Below are positions 1-5,512 of a stretch of DNA of 5,512 bases, one piece after another. The notes beneath the pieces were generated by a model. That model was not told the DNA's origin, did not search any database, and worked only from the letters and a program-made list of their open reading frames with translations. This stretch comes from Helicobacteraceae bacterium (lineage in GTDB: Bacteria; Campylobacterota; Campylobacteria; Campylobacterales; Sulfurimonadaceae), in contig DAOWOG010000112.1 in assembly GCA_030642185.1 (NCBI GenBank), positions 1 to 5,512 on the forward strand, written 5' to 3'. The translations under genes and the position numbers were made by a program. Each line of letters starts with the position of its first letter. Position 1 is the stretch's first letter.

Positions 1-140
1 AATTGACAGGTTTAAGTGAACGCAGAGCGAGGGAAGTACTTAAAGAACTTGAATCACAGGGCCTTTTGGATGTTGTTCCCCATACAAAACCCAAAGAGTA
101 TAAACGGCGATATTCGGCGATAAACGGCGAAAAGTATTAA
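1..140 (+). CDS. 3' end of a winged-helix protein (partial, probably frameshifted)
   Basis: Reading from base 3 gives about 45 codons to TAA at 138-140; the start lies left of the window. The visible peptide begins LTGLSERRAREVLKELESQG, which reads as the recognition helix and wing of a winged helix-turn-helix DNA-binding domain (Ser-Glu-Arg-Arg followed by a Leu-rich helix, then GLL). A basic stretch, KPKEYKRRY, follows. Such domains occur near the C-terminus of Fic-family and AlbA_2 (Schlafen-like) proteins and in many regulators, so the family assignment is tentative. The frame ends in GEKY just after a 10-bp tandem repeat. The next frame continues with a matching C-terminal tail, so this stop is probably a frameshift product and not the native end. 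Coding sense is clear; function is not. Confidence 0.55.
   Translation, partial: LTGLSERRAREVLKELESQGLLDVVPHTKPKEYKRRYSAINGEKY
101..130 (+). repeat. Three tandem copies of a 10-bp unit
   Basis: Units are TAAACGGCGA (101-110), TATTCGGCGA (111-120) and TAAACGGCGA (121-130). The first and third are identical and the second differs at two bases. Ten is not a multiple of three, so gain or loss of a unit changes the reading frame of the host gene. Confidence 0.85.
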
Positions 141-285
141 TGAATACATTTTTATGCTGGAGCGTATCCTGGAGGCCATCGAGAATGTCCCCAATAATGT
201 CCCTGAAAATGTCCCCAATGAGAGAAGTGAAGATATTCTTAAACTTCTAAGGGAAAATCCAAAAATGACCCTCAACGCGCTCTAA
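124..285 (+). pseudogene. Out-of-frame, truncated C-terminal tail of the preceding gene
   Basis: Frame 1 is open from 124 to TAA at 283-285, with an ATG at 154 but no convincing ribosome binding site. The peptide has MLERILEAIE, then NVPN-NVPE-NVPN, then a helix with DILKLLRENPKMTL. NVPEN-type linkers followed by an 'ILxLLxxNPKxTxxxLA' helix are typical of the C-terminal helix-turn-helix of Fic and AlbA_2-type proteins. The family helix-turn-helix should continue for roughly 30 more residues, but here it stops at NAL, exactly where the opposing mazF ends. Removing one 10-bp repeat unit (121-130) joins this frame to the upstream one without a stop. I read it as a decayed 3' end; an independent 43-residue gene starting at 154 is possible but unlikely. 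Confidence 0.5.
184..219 (+). repeat. Three tandem 12-bp units encoding NVPN/NVPE/NVPN
   Basis: AATGTCCCCAAT (184-195), AATGTCCCTGAA (196-207) and AATGTCCCCAAT (208-219) lie head to tail. The unit is a multiple of three and encodes the Asn-Val-Pro-Asn/Glu linker. Such linkers vary in copy number within the Fic and AlbA_2 protein families. Confidence 0.8.
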
Positions 286-602
286 TATTTAAACATTTCC
301 ACAAGTATTGCAGCTATCTCTTTTGCTTTTTTTGTTTCTACTTCTCCGATTTTTTTAACCAACCTTGTTTTATCAACAGCTCTTATCTGATCGAGCAGTA
401 CCAAGCCGTTTTTATTTTCAAATTTAATTTTTGGCCTAACAACAAAATCAAATCCTTTACTTGTCATGGGCGCAATAATGACAGTATTTAACATATGCAT
501 CTCATTGGGAGAGATGACAATGCAAGGTCTTGTTTTTTGAATTTCCGAACCGACAGTCGGATTGAGTTTGACTAAATAAATATCATATCTCTTTACTTCC
601 AT
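282..602 (-). CDS. mazF: MazF/PemK-type toxin, predicted endoribonuclease
   Basis: This is a 106-residue protein, the usual size for MazF-family toxins, which cleave mRNA at short specific sequences and stop growth when the antitoxin is lost. It begins MEVKRYDIYLVKLNPTVGSE, the first strands of the PemK barrel. KTRPCIVIS follows with Arg25, then NTVIIAPMTS with Thr47, and DQIRAVDKTRL at 71-81. Arg25 and Thr47 fall where the catalytic Arg and Thr of characterised MazF enzymes lie (from memory), so the toxin looks intact. ATG at 602 is chosen because it overlaps the antitoxin stop (TAATG), implying translational coupling. An in-frame TTG at 614 would add four residues but lies inside the antitoxin and has no better ribosome binding site. 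The stop overlaps that of the opposing pseudogene. Base composition is more AT-rich than the efflux operon. The cleavage target cannot be read from the sequence. Confidence 0.9.
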   Translation of the reverse strand: MEVKRYDIYLVKLNPTVGSEIQKTRPCIVISPNEMHMLNTVIIAPMTSKGFDFVVRPKIKFENKNGLVLLDQIRAVDKTRLVKKIGEVETKKAKEIAAILVEMFKY

Positions 603-862
603 TACCACTGCCAATCTTCTAAATCACTATCATTTAAAAATTCGTCCAAAATGGCTTCATCTTTTTTATTTTCATTTTTTGCCAGAACCTGATTGATATT
701 ATCTTCCCAGTTTTTTCTTGGATGATTGAGTATTGGTTTAATAAGCAGACCGTTTTCAACGACTTCCAATTCAATTTGTACATTTTCAAGATGCGCCTGC
801 TGTATTAGTGGTTTTGGAATTCTAATACCTTGCGAATTACCTATTTTTGTAAGCATTGTCAT
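602..862 (-). CDS. mazE: MazE-type antitoxin (SpoVT/AbrB-fold)
   Basis: This 86-residue protein has an N-terminal AbrB-like DNA-binding motif: LTKIGNSQGIRIPKPLI at 4-20, with the GNSxGIRIP signature of MazE proteins. This is followed by a hydrophobic beta segment (VQIELEVVENGLLIKPI). The C-terminal half (about 45-86) is acidic and ends DLEDWQW. Such acidic, Trp-rich tails bind and block the MazF active site. The start at 862 is supported by GGAG at 870-873, 7 bases upstream; a second ATG two codons later is also possible. It is the first gene of a two-gene operon with mazF, the usual order. By family knowledge the antitoxin, alone or with the toxin, should repress its own promoter, and an inverted repeat lies just upstream. 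Confidence 0.88.
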   Translation of the reverse strand: MTMLTKIGNSQGIRIPKPLIQQAHLENVQIELEVVENGLLIKPILNHPRKNWEDNINQVLAKNENKKDEAILDEFLNDSDLEDWQW

Positions 863-881
863 AAAAGCACTCCATGATTTT

Positions 882-902
882 TTACTATTAAGTAATTATA
901 AT
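882..902. promoter_or_regulatory. Candidate MazE operator: inverted repeats around the mazEF start site
   Basis: TTACT (882-886) and AGTAA (891-895) form a perfect 5-bp inverted repeat with a 4-bp spacer, placed over the predicted start of transcription. The self-complementary ATTATAAT (895-902) overlaps the -10 box. MazE/AbrB-fold antitoxins bind AT-rich palindromes at their own promoters, so autorepression here is plausible. Short AT-rich palindromes also arise by chance. Confidence 0.35.
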
Positions 903-923
903 GTAATAACAATTGAAAGTAAA
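895..923 (-). promoter_or_regulatory. Sigma-70-type promoter of the mazEF operon
   Basis: On the minus strand a perfect -10 TATAAT lies at 900-895 and TTTACT (four of six matches to TTGACA) at 923-918, separated by 17 bp. Transcription would start near 888, about 26 bases before the mazE start. Confidence 0.6.
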
Positions 924-924
924 G

Positions 925-960
925 CTCTTCACATACCCTCCACACTCTTCACACTACAAT
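925..960 (+). promoter_or_regulatory. Activator-type promoter with TTCACA direct repeats for the efflux operon
   Basis: A good -10 box, TACAAT (955-960), sits upstream of the first efflux gene, giving a start near 967 and a leader of about 22 bases. At -35 spacing (roughly 931-937) there is no TTGACA-like hexamer. Instead the region carries CTCTTCACA twice (925-933 and 945-953, 20 bp apart), and the core TTCACA/TCCACA/TTCACA at 928, 939 and 948. TTCAC at 928-932 and TCCAC at 939-943 are 11 bp apart, about one helical turn, a layout used by OmpR/PhoB-type response regulators. The pattern recalls the TTCAC-N6-TTCAC box I remember for Campylobacter DccR, but the regulator here is unknown. Confidence 0.5.
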
Positions 961-976
961 GAGACATATCAAAAAA

Positions 977-982
977 AAGGGA
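977..982 (+). promoter_or_regulatory. Ribosome binding site deciding the YtkA-like gene start
   Basis: AAGGGA lies 6 bases before ATG at 989. It favours that start over the in-frame ATG at 959, which overlaps the -10 box and would put ten mostly charged residues before the signal peptide. Confidence 0.7.
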
Positions 983-988
983 AAAATT

Positions 989-1375
989 ATGAAAACGTTA
1001 ATGACACTCTTATTCACACTGGTATTAGGTACCGGAATCGTTCAGGCGGCAGCTTTTGAAAAAACGGCTAAGTATAAAACAACAAAAATAGCAATTACGG
1101 CAGAGAAACCGTTGGTGGCCGGCAGTAATGTCCTACAATTTTCGATTACGCAAAAAGGAGAAGTTCCTTCCGGTGCCAAAGTAACAGTGAAGGCTTTTAT
1201 GCCGGCGATGCCTGGAATGCCTTATATGGAAAGCAAGATTGATGCGAAAGATCTTGGTAACGGAAAATATGAGGCGGAAGTCAACTTTTCTATGGGCGGC
1301 ACATGGCAGATGCATATCTTTATCATACCGGCTGAGGGAAAGAAAACCCGGGTTAAAACATCGGTCAATATTTAG
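989..1375 (+). CDS. Secreted Met-rich YtkA/FixH-like protein
   Basis: This is a 128-residue protein with a clear signal peptide: MK, a hydrophobic core at 3-18, and a likely cut after VQA at 18-20. The mature part is predicted to be a small periplasmic beta-sandwich. A Met-rich loop at 70-80 (FMPAMPGMPYM), then GNGKYEAEVNFSMGGTWQMH at 90-109, matches the pattern of YtkA-like domains (Pfam family recalled as PF13115) and FixH-like proteins found next to copper genes. Four Met in ten residues, plus Met102, Met108 and His109, would make a plausible Cu(I)/Ag(I) site, but binding is inference. It is the first gene of the efflux operon, 11 bp before the TolC gene, where CusF-like chaperones are often encoded. 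No CusF sequence motif is present. Chaperone or sensor-like partner of the pump is the best guess; an assembly role is an alternative. Confidence 0.75.
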   Translation: MKTLMTLLFTLVLGTGIVQAAAFEKTAKYKTTKIAITAEKPLVAGSNVLQFSITQKGEVPSGAKVTVKAFMPAMPGMPYMESKIDAKDLGNGKYEAEVNFSMGGTWQMHIFIIPAEGKKTRVKTSVNI

Positions 1376-1386
1376 GCAATACGGTG

Positions 1387-2586
1387 ATGCAAGCTTTTCT
1401 CTTTAGTGCGCTCATGTTGGGGAATATACTTTATGCAGTGTCCCTCGATGCGATCATTGACAATGCATTAGCGAGTAATCCGTCTCTGCAATCGATCAAT
1501 GAACGGATTGCGGCCAATAAAGAGAGTATCAACCTCGCCTCGCAGTTTGCCAATCCGGAACTTCTTTTGCGTATCAACGATATCAATCTGGATGACCCCA
1601 CCAACCGATCGATTGAACCGATGCAGTGGATGGCCGTTGACTTCAGCCAGAAGCTCCCCTATTTTGGAAAACGTGATGCAGAAAAAAAGATTGCAATTGC
1701 CCAGGAAAATGTACTGATTGAAAATCTTGACAGTGCAAAATCGGCACTTGTCGGTGCTATCAAATCGCAGGCTTACAGCATCTGGGAACTGGAGCGGCTT
1801 GTAGCGATTATCGGCGACTATGAAGATCTGACCCGGCAGAACATCGAACTGTATGAAGCTTATACCTCTACTTCTGATGATCAGCATATGGGCATCATGT
1901 CGGCAGAGCTTACCCTCTCAAACCTGCGTATTCAAAAAAGCAGACTCCATAGCCTGATCACCTCTGCCTATGCCAGACTTTCCTATTTTTCTGTACAGGA
2001 GATCAGTAAACTGAAGATAGAGCTGGATGTGACTGAAATGCCTCCGATGGCTCTGTTGAAAGAGGAATTGAAAAATAACCGCAATGTCGCCATCCGTGAA
2101 TCGGAAGTACGAAAAGAGCTTGCAGCACTTGAGCGTGCCAAACTGGACCATTATCCGGATACGAGTATACAGGCCGGTTATTACTATCGTGAATCGTTTG
2201 ATGACTATCTCTCTGTGGGTATTGGACTCAGTTTGCCGATCTATGGCTCGGAAGACTATAAAGAGGAGCATGCCAGACGGTTGATGCTGGCAAAAAAAAG
2301 TGAAAAGGCAGATACCGTTATGTCGGTTGATACCAAATTTGAAAGTGTCTACGCAAACATGAAAAATGCGTATGAGACTTACCGCATTATTACCGATGAG
2401 TCGCTTCCGCAGATCGGGCATATGTTTGATCTGAGCAACAGTTCTGTCAGAGTAGGAGGCGATCTGTTTAAATATATTGATATTCTTGAGCAGAAACTGA
2501 GACTTGAACAGCAAAGCGTCAGCGCTGTGGCAGCCTATCATCGCGCCCGTGCCGAGATCGCCCAACTGACAGGAGAGATGAAATGA
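1387..2586 (+). CDS. TolC-family outer-membrane efflux channel (CusC/CzcC-like)
   Basis: This 399-residue protein has the two-fold repeat of the outer-membrane efflux family: long amphipathic helices (about 20-200 and 215-399) interrupted by short beta segments. SLDAIIDNALASNPSL at 19-34 is the typical first helix, and IQAGYYYRESFDDYLSVGIGLSLPIYG is the typical second beta hairpin before a long coiled-coil return. It should trimerise as the outer-membrane exit duct for the RND pump. It is somewhat shorter than E. coli CusC (about 457) and has no lipobox Cys, so it is probably not lipidated. The signal peptide (1-17, cut after LYA) is odd in lacking any Lys or Arg at its N-terminus; no alternative start exists upstream before an in-frame stop at 1354. 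ATG at 1387 or GTG at 1384 are both possible, with AGG at 1374-1376. It overlaps the adaptor gene by ATGA, so translation is coupled. Confidence 0.9.
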   Translation: MQAFLFSALMLGNILYAVSLDAIIDNALASNPSLQSINERIAANKESINLASQFANPELLLRINDINLDDPTNRSIEPMQWMAVDFSQKLPYFGKRDAEKKIAIAQENVLIENLDSAKSALVGAIKSQAYSIWELERLVAIIGDYEDLTRQNIELYEAYTSTSDDQHMGIMSAELTLSNLRIQKSRLHSLITSAYARLSYFSVQEISKLKIELDVTEMPPMALLKEELKNNRNVAIRESEVRKELAALERAKLDHYPDTSIQAGYYYRESFDDYLSVGIGLSLPIYGSEDYKEEHARRLMLAKKSEKADTVMSVDTKFESVYANMKNAYETYRIITDESLPQIGHMFDLSNSSVRVGGDLFKYIDILEQKLRLEQQSVSAVAAYHRARAEIAQLTGEMK

Positions 2587-3584
2587 GAACCTTGAAAAAA
2601 TTGCTGTTGATCGTCATGCCGCTTGTACTGAGTGCAGCAGATACGACTGTTGAACAGCTATTTAATGTCCAGACAGTCAAAGTCGCCAGGCAGACAAGCA
2701 GTGTCAGCAAAAAAAACTATGGCTATGTCAAAGCGGATGAGAGCCGTATTTATGACATTTCCCCACGATTTGGCGGTTATGTGACAAAACTTTATGCCGA
2801 TACGATCTATAAGAGAGTAAAAAAGGGTGATCCGCTTGTGAACATCTACTCTCCGGAAGTATTCAAGGCCAAAGAGGAGTACCTGAATACGCTTCGATAT
2901 GCACAAAAACGTGACAAAAAGACGATGTTGAAGAGTTCGCGCTTAAAACTGGAACTTCTCGGTGTCAGTTTTACCGAAATCAAAGCGATCATGCTAAATG
3001 GCAAGGCATCAGCGAATACGACGATTTATGCTCCCCGTGATGGTTATGTTTTTGTTAAAAATATAGAGAACGGAGCTGCCTTCAATGCCAAAGAGCAGCT
3101 CTTTCAGATCATCAATCTCGATGAGGTATGGATCGAGGCAAAACTTTTTGAAGAGCAACTTTTGACACTTGACGAGGTTGAAAAGTACACACTCTCCTTT
3201 AAGGGAGTCAAAGAACAGTACACAACATCCAAAGCATATCTCTATCCCGATCTCAATCCCAAAGAAGCAACGGCAACGCTTCGTCTACAGGTGAAAAACC
3301 GAGATAACCGTCTTTTACCGGGGATGTATACGAGTATTGTCTCTCTATCACAGACACAAAACTATCTGACCCTGCCAAGCACAGCTGTTATCCGTAAAAA
3401 CGGCACCTATTATGTTTTTGTAGTAGGCGAATATGAAGGTGAATATGAACCGATCGAGATCAGTGTCAGTGTACTTGATGCAAAGACTTACATTATCACC
3501 GAGGGGCTGAGTGAAGGTGACGAAGTCGTCAACAACGCCCTTTTTATGATGGATTCCGATGCCCAGGTCAATGGGCTTTATTAA
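2583..3584 (+). CDS. cusB: CusB-like periplasmic adaptor of an RND metal efflux pump
   Basis: This is a 333-residue membrane fusion protein linking the inner-membrane pump to the TolC channel. The signal peptide is 1-19 (MRTLKKLLLIV, then LSAAD), without a lipobox Cys. The barrel-sandwich halves are at about 52-90 (SPRFGGYV, GDPLVNIYSPEV) and 145-182 (YAPRDGYVFV to the VWIEAKLFEEQL strand). A helical hairpin spans about 91-140, a beta-barrel about 183-260, and a membrane-proximal domain the rest. The IYSPEV...KEEYL stretch closely recalls the YSPEL...QQEYL of CusB. Unlike E. coli CusB (about 407 residues), no Met cluster precedes the first barrel strand, so the metal-accepting N-terminal Met site appears to be missing. 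The ATG at 2583 overlaps the preceding stop and has AGGAG at 2571-2575. The cus symbol rests on overall pattern and the neighbouring pump. Confidence 0.88.
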   Translation: MRTLKKLLLIVMPLVLSAADTTVEQLFNVQTVKVARQTSSVSKKNYGYVKADESRIYDISPRFGGYVTKLYADTIYKRVKKGDPLVNIYSPEVFKAKEEYLNTLRYAQKRDKKTMLKSSRLKLELLGVSFTEIKAIMLNGKASANTTIYAPRDGYVFVKNIENGAAFNAKEQLFQIINLDEVWIEAKLFEEQLLTLDEVEKYTLSFKGVKEQYTTSKAYLYPDLNPKEATATLRLQVKNRDNRLLPGMYTSIVSLSQTQNYLTLPSTAVIRKNGTYYVFVVGEYEGEYEPIEISVSVLDAKTYIITEGLSEGDEVVNNALFMMDSDAQVNGLY

Positions 3585-3594
3585 AGAGTAAATA

Positions 3595-5512
3595 ATGATA
3601 GAAAAACTGATAGCATGTAGCATACATAACCGCTTTTTGGTTCTGATGACGACCCTGTTCCTCATTTTGGGATCCTACTGGTCGGTTAAGAATACGCCGC
3701 TCGATGCCATACCGGATCTCTCTCCGCCTCAGGTTATCGTTCAGGTCAACTGGAGCGGCCAAAGTCCGGAGATCATTGAAGATCAGGGAACTTATCCGCT
3801 GGTATCGCAGTTTTTAGCCATTGCCGGGATTGAAACGGTACGCGGGTATTCGACCTACGAAAATGCTCTTATTTACATTATTTTCAAAGAAGGAACCGAT
3901 CTTTACTGGGCAAGAAGCCGCGTGCTGGAACAGCTCTCAGGCATACAAAGCCAGCTTCCTGCTTCCATGGAAGTGGCCCTTGGACCGGATGCATCGGGTG
4001 TAGGCTGGGTTTATGAATATGCATTGACGTCCAAGACAAAAAATCTTGCCGAGCTTCGCAGCCTGCAGGATTATTACTATAAATATGCGCTTTTGGGAGT
4101 TGACGGGGTAAGCGAAGTGGCTTCGATCGGCGGATTTATCCCGACCTATCAGGTTACGGTTAACAATGACAGTCTTGTCCGTTACGATCTCGATATCAAT
4201 GATGTGGCTAAAGTACTCAAGCAGAACAACAATGATACCGGCGGGCGTATTGTTATCCAGAACGGTTATGAGTGGATGGTTCAGGCCAAAGGCTACCTGG
4301 AGGATCTTGATGCCATTCGCAATCTTGTCGTTAAAAACAGTGTCGGAATCCCGGTTACGTTGGGCGATATAGGCCGGGTTGAACTGACTCCGGCCAATCG
4401 CCGGGGTATGGCAGATCTCAATGGGGAGGGTGAGGTTGTCGGCGGTATCGTGATGGTGCGTTACGGCGAGGATGTTTACAGCGTTATCAAGCGCATTGTC
4501 GAAAAAATGGATACGCTCAAAATTGATGATGTGGAGGTCATTACTACGTATGACCGCTCGAGCCTGATTGAAAAGGCCATTGCAACACTTCAAAATACGC
4601 TGATCGAAGAGAGTCTGATCGTCGTGCTCATCATCGGGCTTTTTTTGATGCATTTTCGCTCTTCTTTGATCGTTCTGATCGTTTTGCCGCTGACTATCGG
4701 TATGACTTTTTTACTGATGAAACTCTTTGGGATCGGCTCAAACATCATGTCGCTCGGAGGTATTGCCATCGCGATCGGTGCGATGGTGGATGCTTCCATC
4801 GTGATGATCGAAAATGCCCATAAATCCATTCATAAACGTGAAGCTGCAGAGGGCACATTGACAAAGCAGCAGCGTATTGATGTGATCCTTAAATCATCAC
4901 AGCTGGTCGGACGCCCGATCTTCTTTGCCCTGGCACTGGTCGTTGTCTCATTTTTACCAATCTTTGCCCTTGATGGACAGGAAGGCCAACTCTTTACCCC
5001 CTTGGCTTTTACCAAAACATTTGCAATGACGGCCGGGGCACTGCTCTCCATCACCCTGGTTCCGGTACTGATGGTCTATTTTGTCAGAGGCAAGATCATT
5101 GCCGAGTCTAAAAATCCGCTGAATCGTTTTTTTATCTGGCTCTATACGCCGATCATTGTTTATGGATTAAAAGTGAAATATCTGATATTGGCCATTATCA
5201 TCGCCTTACTGGCTTATATGGTTCCGCTTTATCAAAAATTGAACTGGGAATTTATGCCGATGCTGAATGAACAGAGTTTTATGTATATGCCGGTAACGCC
5301 GTATGGTATCAGTGTCGATCTCAGCAAAGCGCTGACACAAAAGACAGATAAAATTTTGAAATCGTTTCCTGAAGTGGAGACTGTTTTCGGCAAAGGGGGA
5401 AGGGCAAGTACAGCGACCGATCCGGCGCCGCTCGGTATGATCGAGACCATCATCACCTTTAAGCCGCAGTCTGAGTGGCGTGAAGGGATGACCTATAAGA
5501 AACTGATGGATG
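3595..5512 (+). CDS. cusA: CusA-like heavy-metal RND permease (5' 639 codons, cut by window end)
   Basis: This is the proton-driven inner-membrane pump of the HME-RND family. TM1 is at about 14-31, followed by the DAIPDLSPPQVIVQ motif and the first periplasmic porter loop (32-335). TM2-TM6 lie at about 339-497, TM7 at about 529-545, and then the second loop begins. The TM4 signature GAMVDASIVMIENAHK (395-410), with Asp399 as the presumed proton-relay residue, is of the CusA (monovalent Cu/Ag) kind, not the CzcA kind. By memory of E. coli CusA, the relay Met391, 403, 410, 486, 501, 573 and 623 match Met385, 397, 404, 478, 493, 565 and 615 here; the last of the metal-site triad, Met672, would fall past the window. 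The frame is intact to base 5512. Full-length relatives are about 1,030-1,050 residues. ATG 3595 has AAAGAG 6 bases upstream, 10 bp after the adaptor stop. Confidence 0.93.
   Translation, partial: MIEKLIACSIHNRFLVLMTTLFLILGSYWSVKNTPLDAIPDLSPPQVIVQVNWSGQSPEIIEDQGTYPLVSQFLAIAGIETVRGYSTYENALIYIIFKEGTDLYWARSRVLEQLSGIQSQLPASMEVALGPDASGVGWVYEYALTSKTKNLAELRSLQDYYYKYALLGVDGVSEVASIGGFIPTYQVTVNNDSLVRYDLDINDVAKVLKQNNNDTGGRIVIQNGYEWMVQAKGYLEDLDAIRNLVVKNSVGIPVTLGDIGRVELTPANRRGMADLNGEGEVVGGIVMVRYGEDVYSVIKRIVEKMDTLKIDDVEVITTYDRSSLIEKAIATLQNTLIEESLIVVLIIGLFLMHFRSSLIVLIVLPLTIGMTFLLMKLFGIGSNIMSLGGIAIAIGAMVDASIVMIENAHKSIHKREAAEGTLTKQQRIDVILKSSQLVGRPIFFALALVVVSFLPIFALDGQEGQLFTPLAFTKTFAMTAGALLSITLVPVLMVYFVRGKIIAESKNPLNRFFIWLYTPIIVYGLKVKYLILAIIIALLAYMVPLYQKLNWEFMPMLNEQSFMYMPVTPYGISVDLSKALTQKTDKILKSFPEVETVFGKGGRASTATDPAPLGMIETIITFKPQSEWREGMTYKKLMD

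Noticed and set aside
240..300. Bidirectional terminator between the left-hand gene and mazF
   Set aside because: The stops overlap, and no GC-rich hairpin with a T-run is visible on either strand.
897..902. TATAAT on the plus strand as the -10 of the efflux operon
   Set aside because: The matching -35 position (874-879) reads ATGATT, a poor match, and the leader would be about 80 bases. TACAAT at 955-960, flanked by the direct repeats, is the better candidate; the plus-strand hit arises because ATTATAAT is palindromic.
959..988. Upstream in-frame ATG that would extend the YtkA-like protein by ten residues
   Set aside because: The ATG overlaps the predicted -10 box, has no ribosome binding site, and would place a charged stretch before a normal signal peptide; ATG at 989 has AAGGGA upstream.
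1345..1354. Perfect 10-bp palindrome AACCCGGGTT as a terminator or attenuator
   Set aside because: It has no loop and no following T-run, and it lies within the YtkA-like coding sequence just before a closely spaced gene.
1918..2565. 215-codon open frame on the minus strand
   Set aside because: It is antisense to the TolC-like gene, with low-complexity His/Phe/Ile-rich composition and no family resemblance.
3937..4653. 238-codon open frame on the minus strand
   Set aside because: It lies wholly inside the conserved pump gene, has no recognisable domain or ribosome binding site, and reads as the antisense shadow of a GC-balanced coding sequence.

Overview
The window looks like chromosomal DNA of a Campylobacterota (epsilonproteobacterial) species, perhaps Sulfurimonas- or Sulfurovum-like. 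This is inferred from the AT-rich left third, the moderate-GC right part, the gene order YtkA-like protein / TolC / adaptor / CusA, and the protein style. It is not proven by any marker gene.

Layout. Bases 1-285 (+) hold the broken 3' end of a gene for a winged-helix protein of the kind that ends in NVPEN-type repeats (Fic or AlbA_2-like). Its frame is broken by an extra copy of a 10-bp tandem repeat, and its tail stops abruptly where the next module begins. Bases 282-862 (-) hold a MazE/MazF-type toxin-antitoxin pair, antitoxin first, with the TAATG junction typical of such pairs and its own promoter. Bases 863-988 are a compact divergent intergenic region. It contains the leftward toxin-antitoxin promoter with an inverted repeat, and a rightward promoter with a good -10, no recognisable -35, and TTCACA-type direct repeats where an activator could sit.

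Bases 989-5512 (+) form one tight operon. It encodes a small secreted Met-rich YtkA/FixH-like protein, a TolC-family outer-membrane channel, a CusB-like periplasmic adaptor, and a CusA-like heavy-metal RND pump that is cut by the window end. Gaps are 11 bp, a 4-bp overlap and 10 bp. The pump carries every Cu(I)/Ag(I) relay methionine that I could place within the window from memory of E. coli CusA, so the complex most likely exports monovalent copper or silver from periplasm and cytoplasm across the outer membrane. The first gene sits where CusF-like chaperones often sit and may hand metal to the pump (inference).

No tRNA, rRNA, CRISPR array, transposase or convincing terminator was seen. No wholly new system is evident. 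The most interesting points are the frameshifting 10-bp repeat, the putative activator-dependent divergent control region, and the YtkA-like protein as a candidate periplasmic metal partner of a CusF-less efflux operon.
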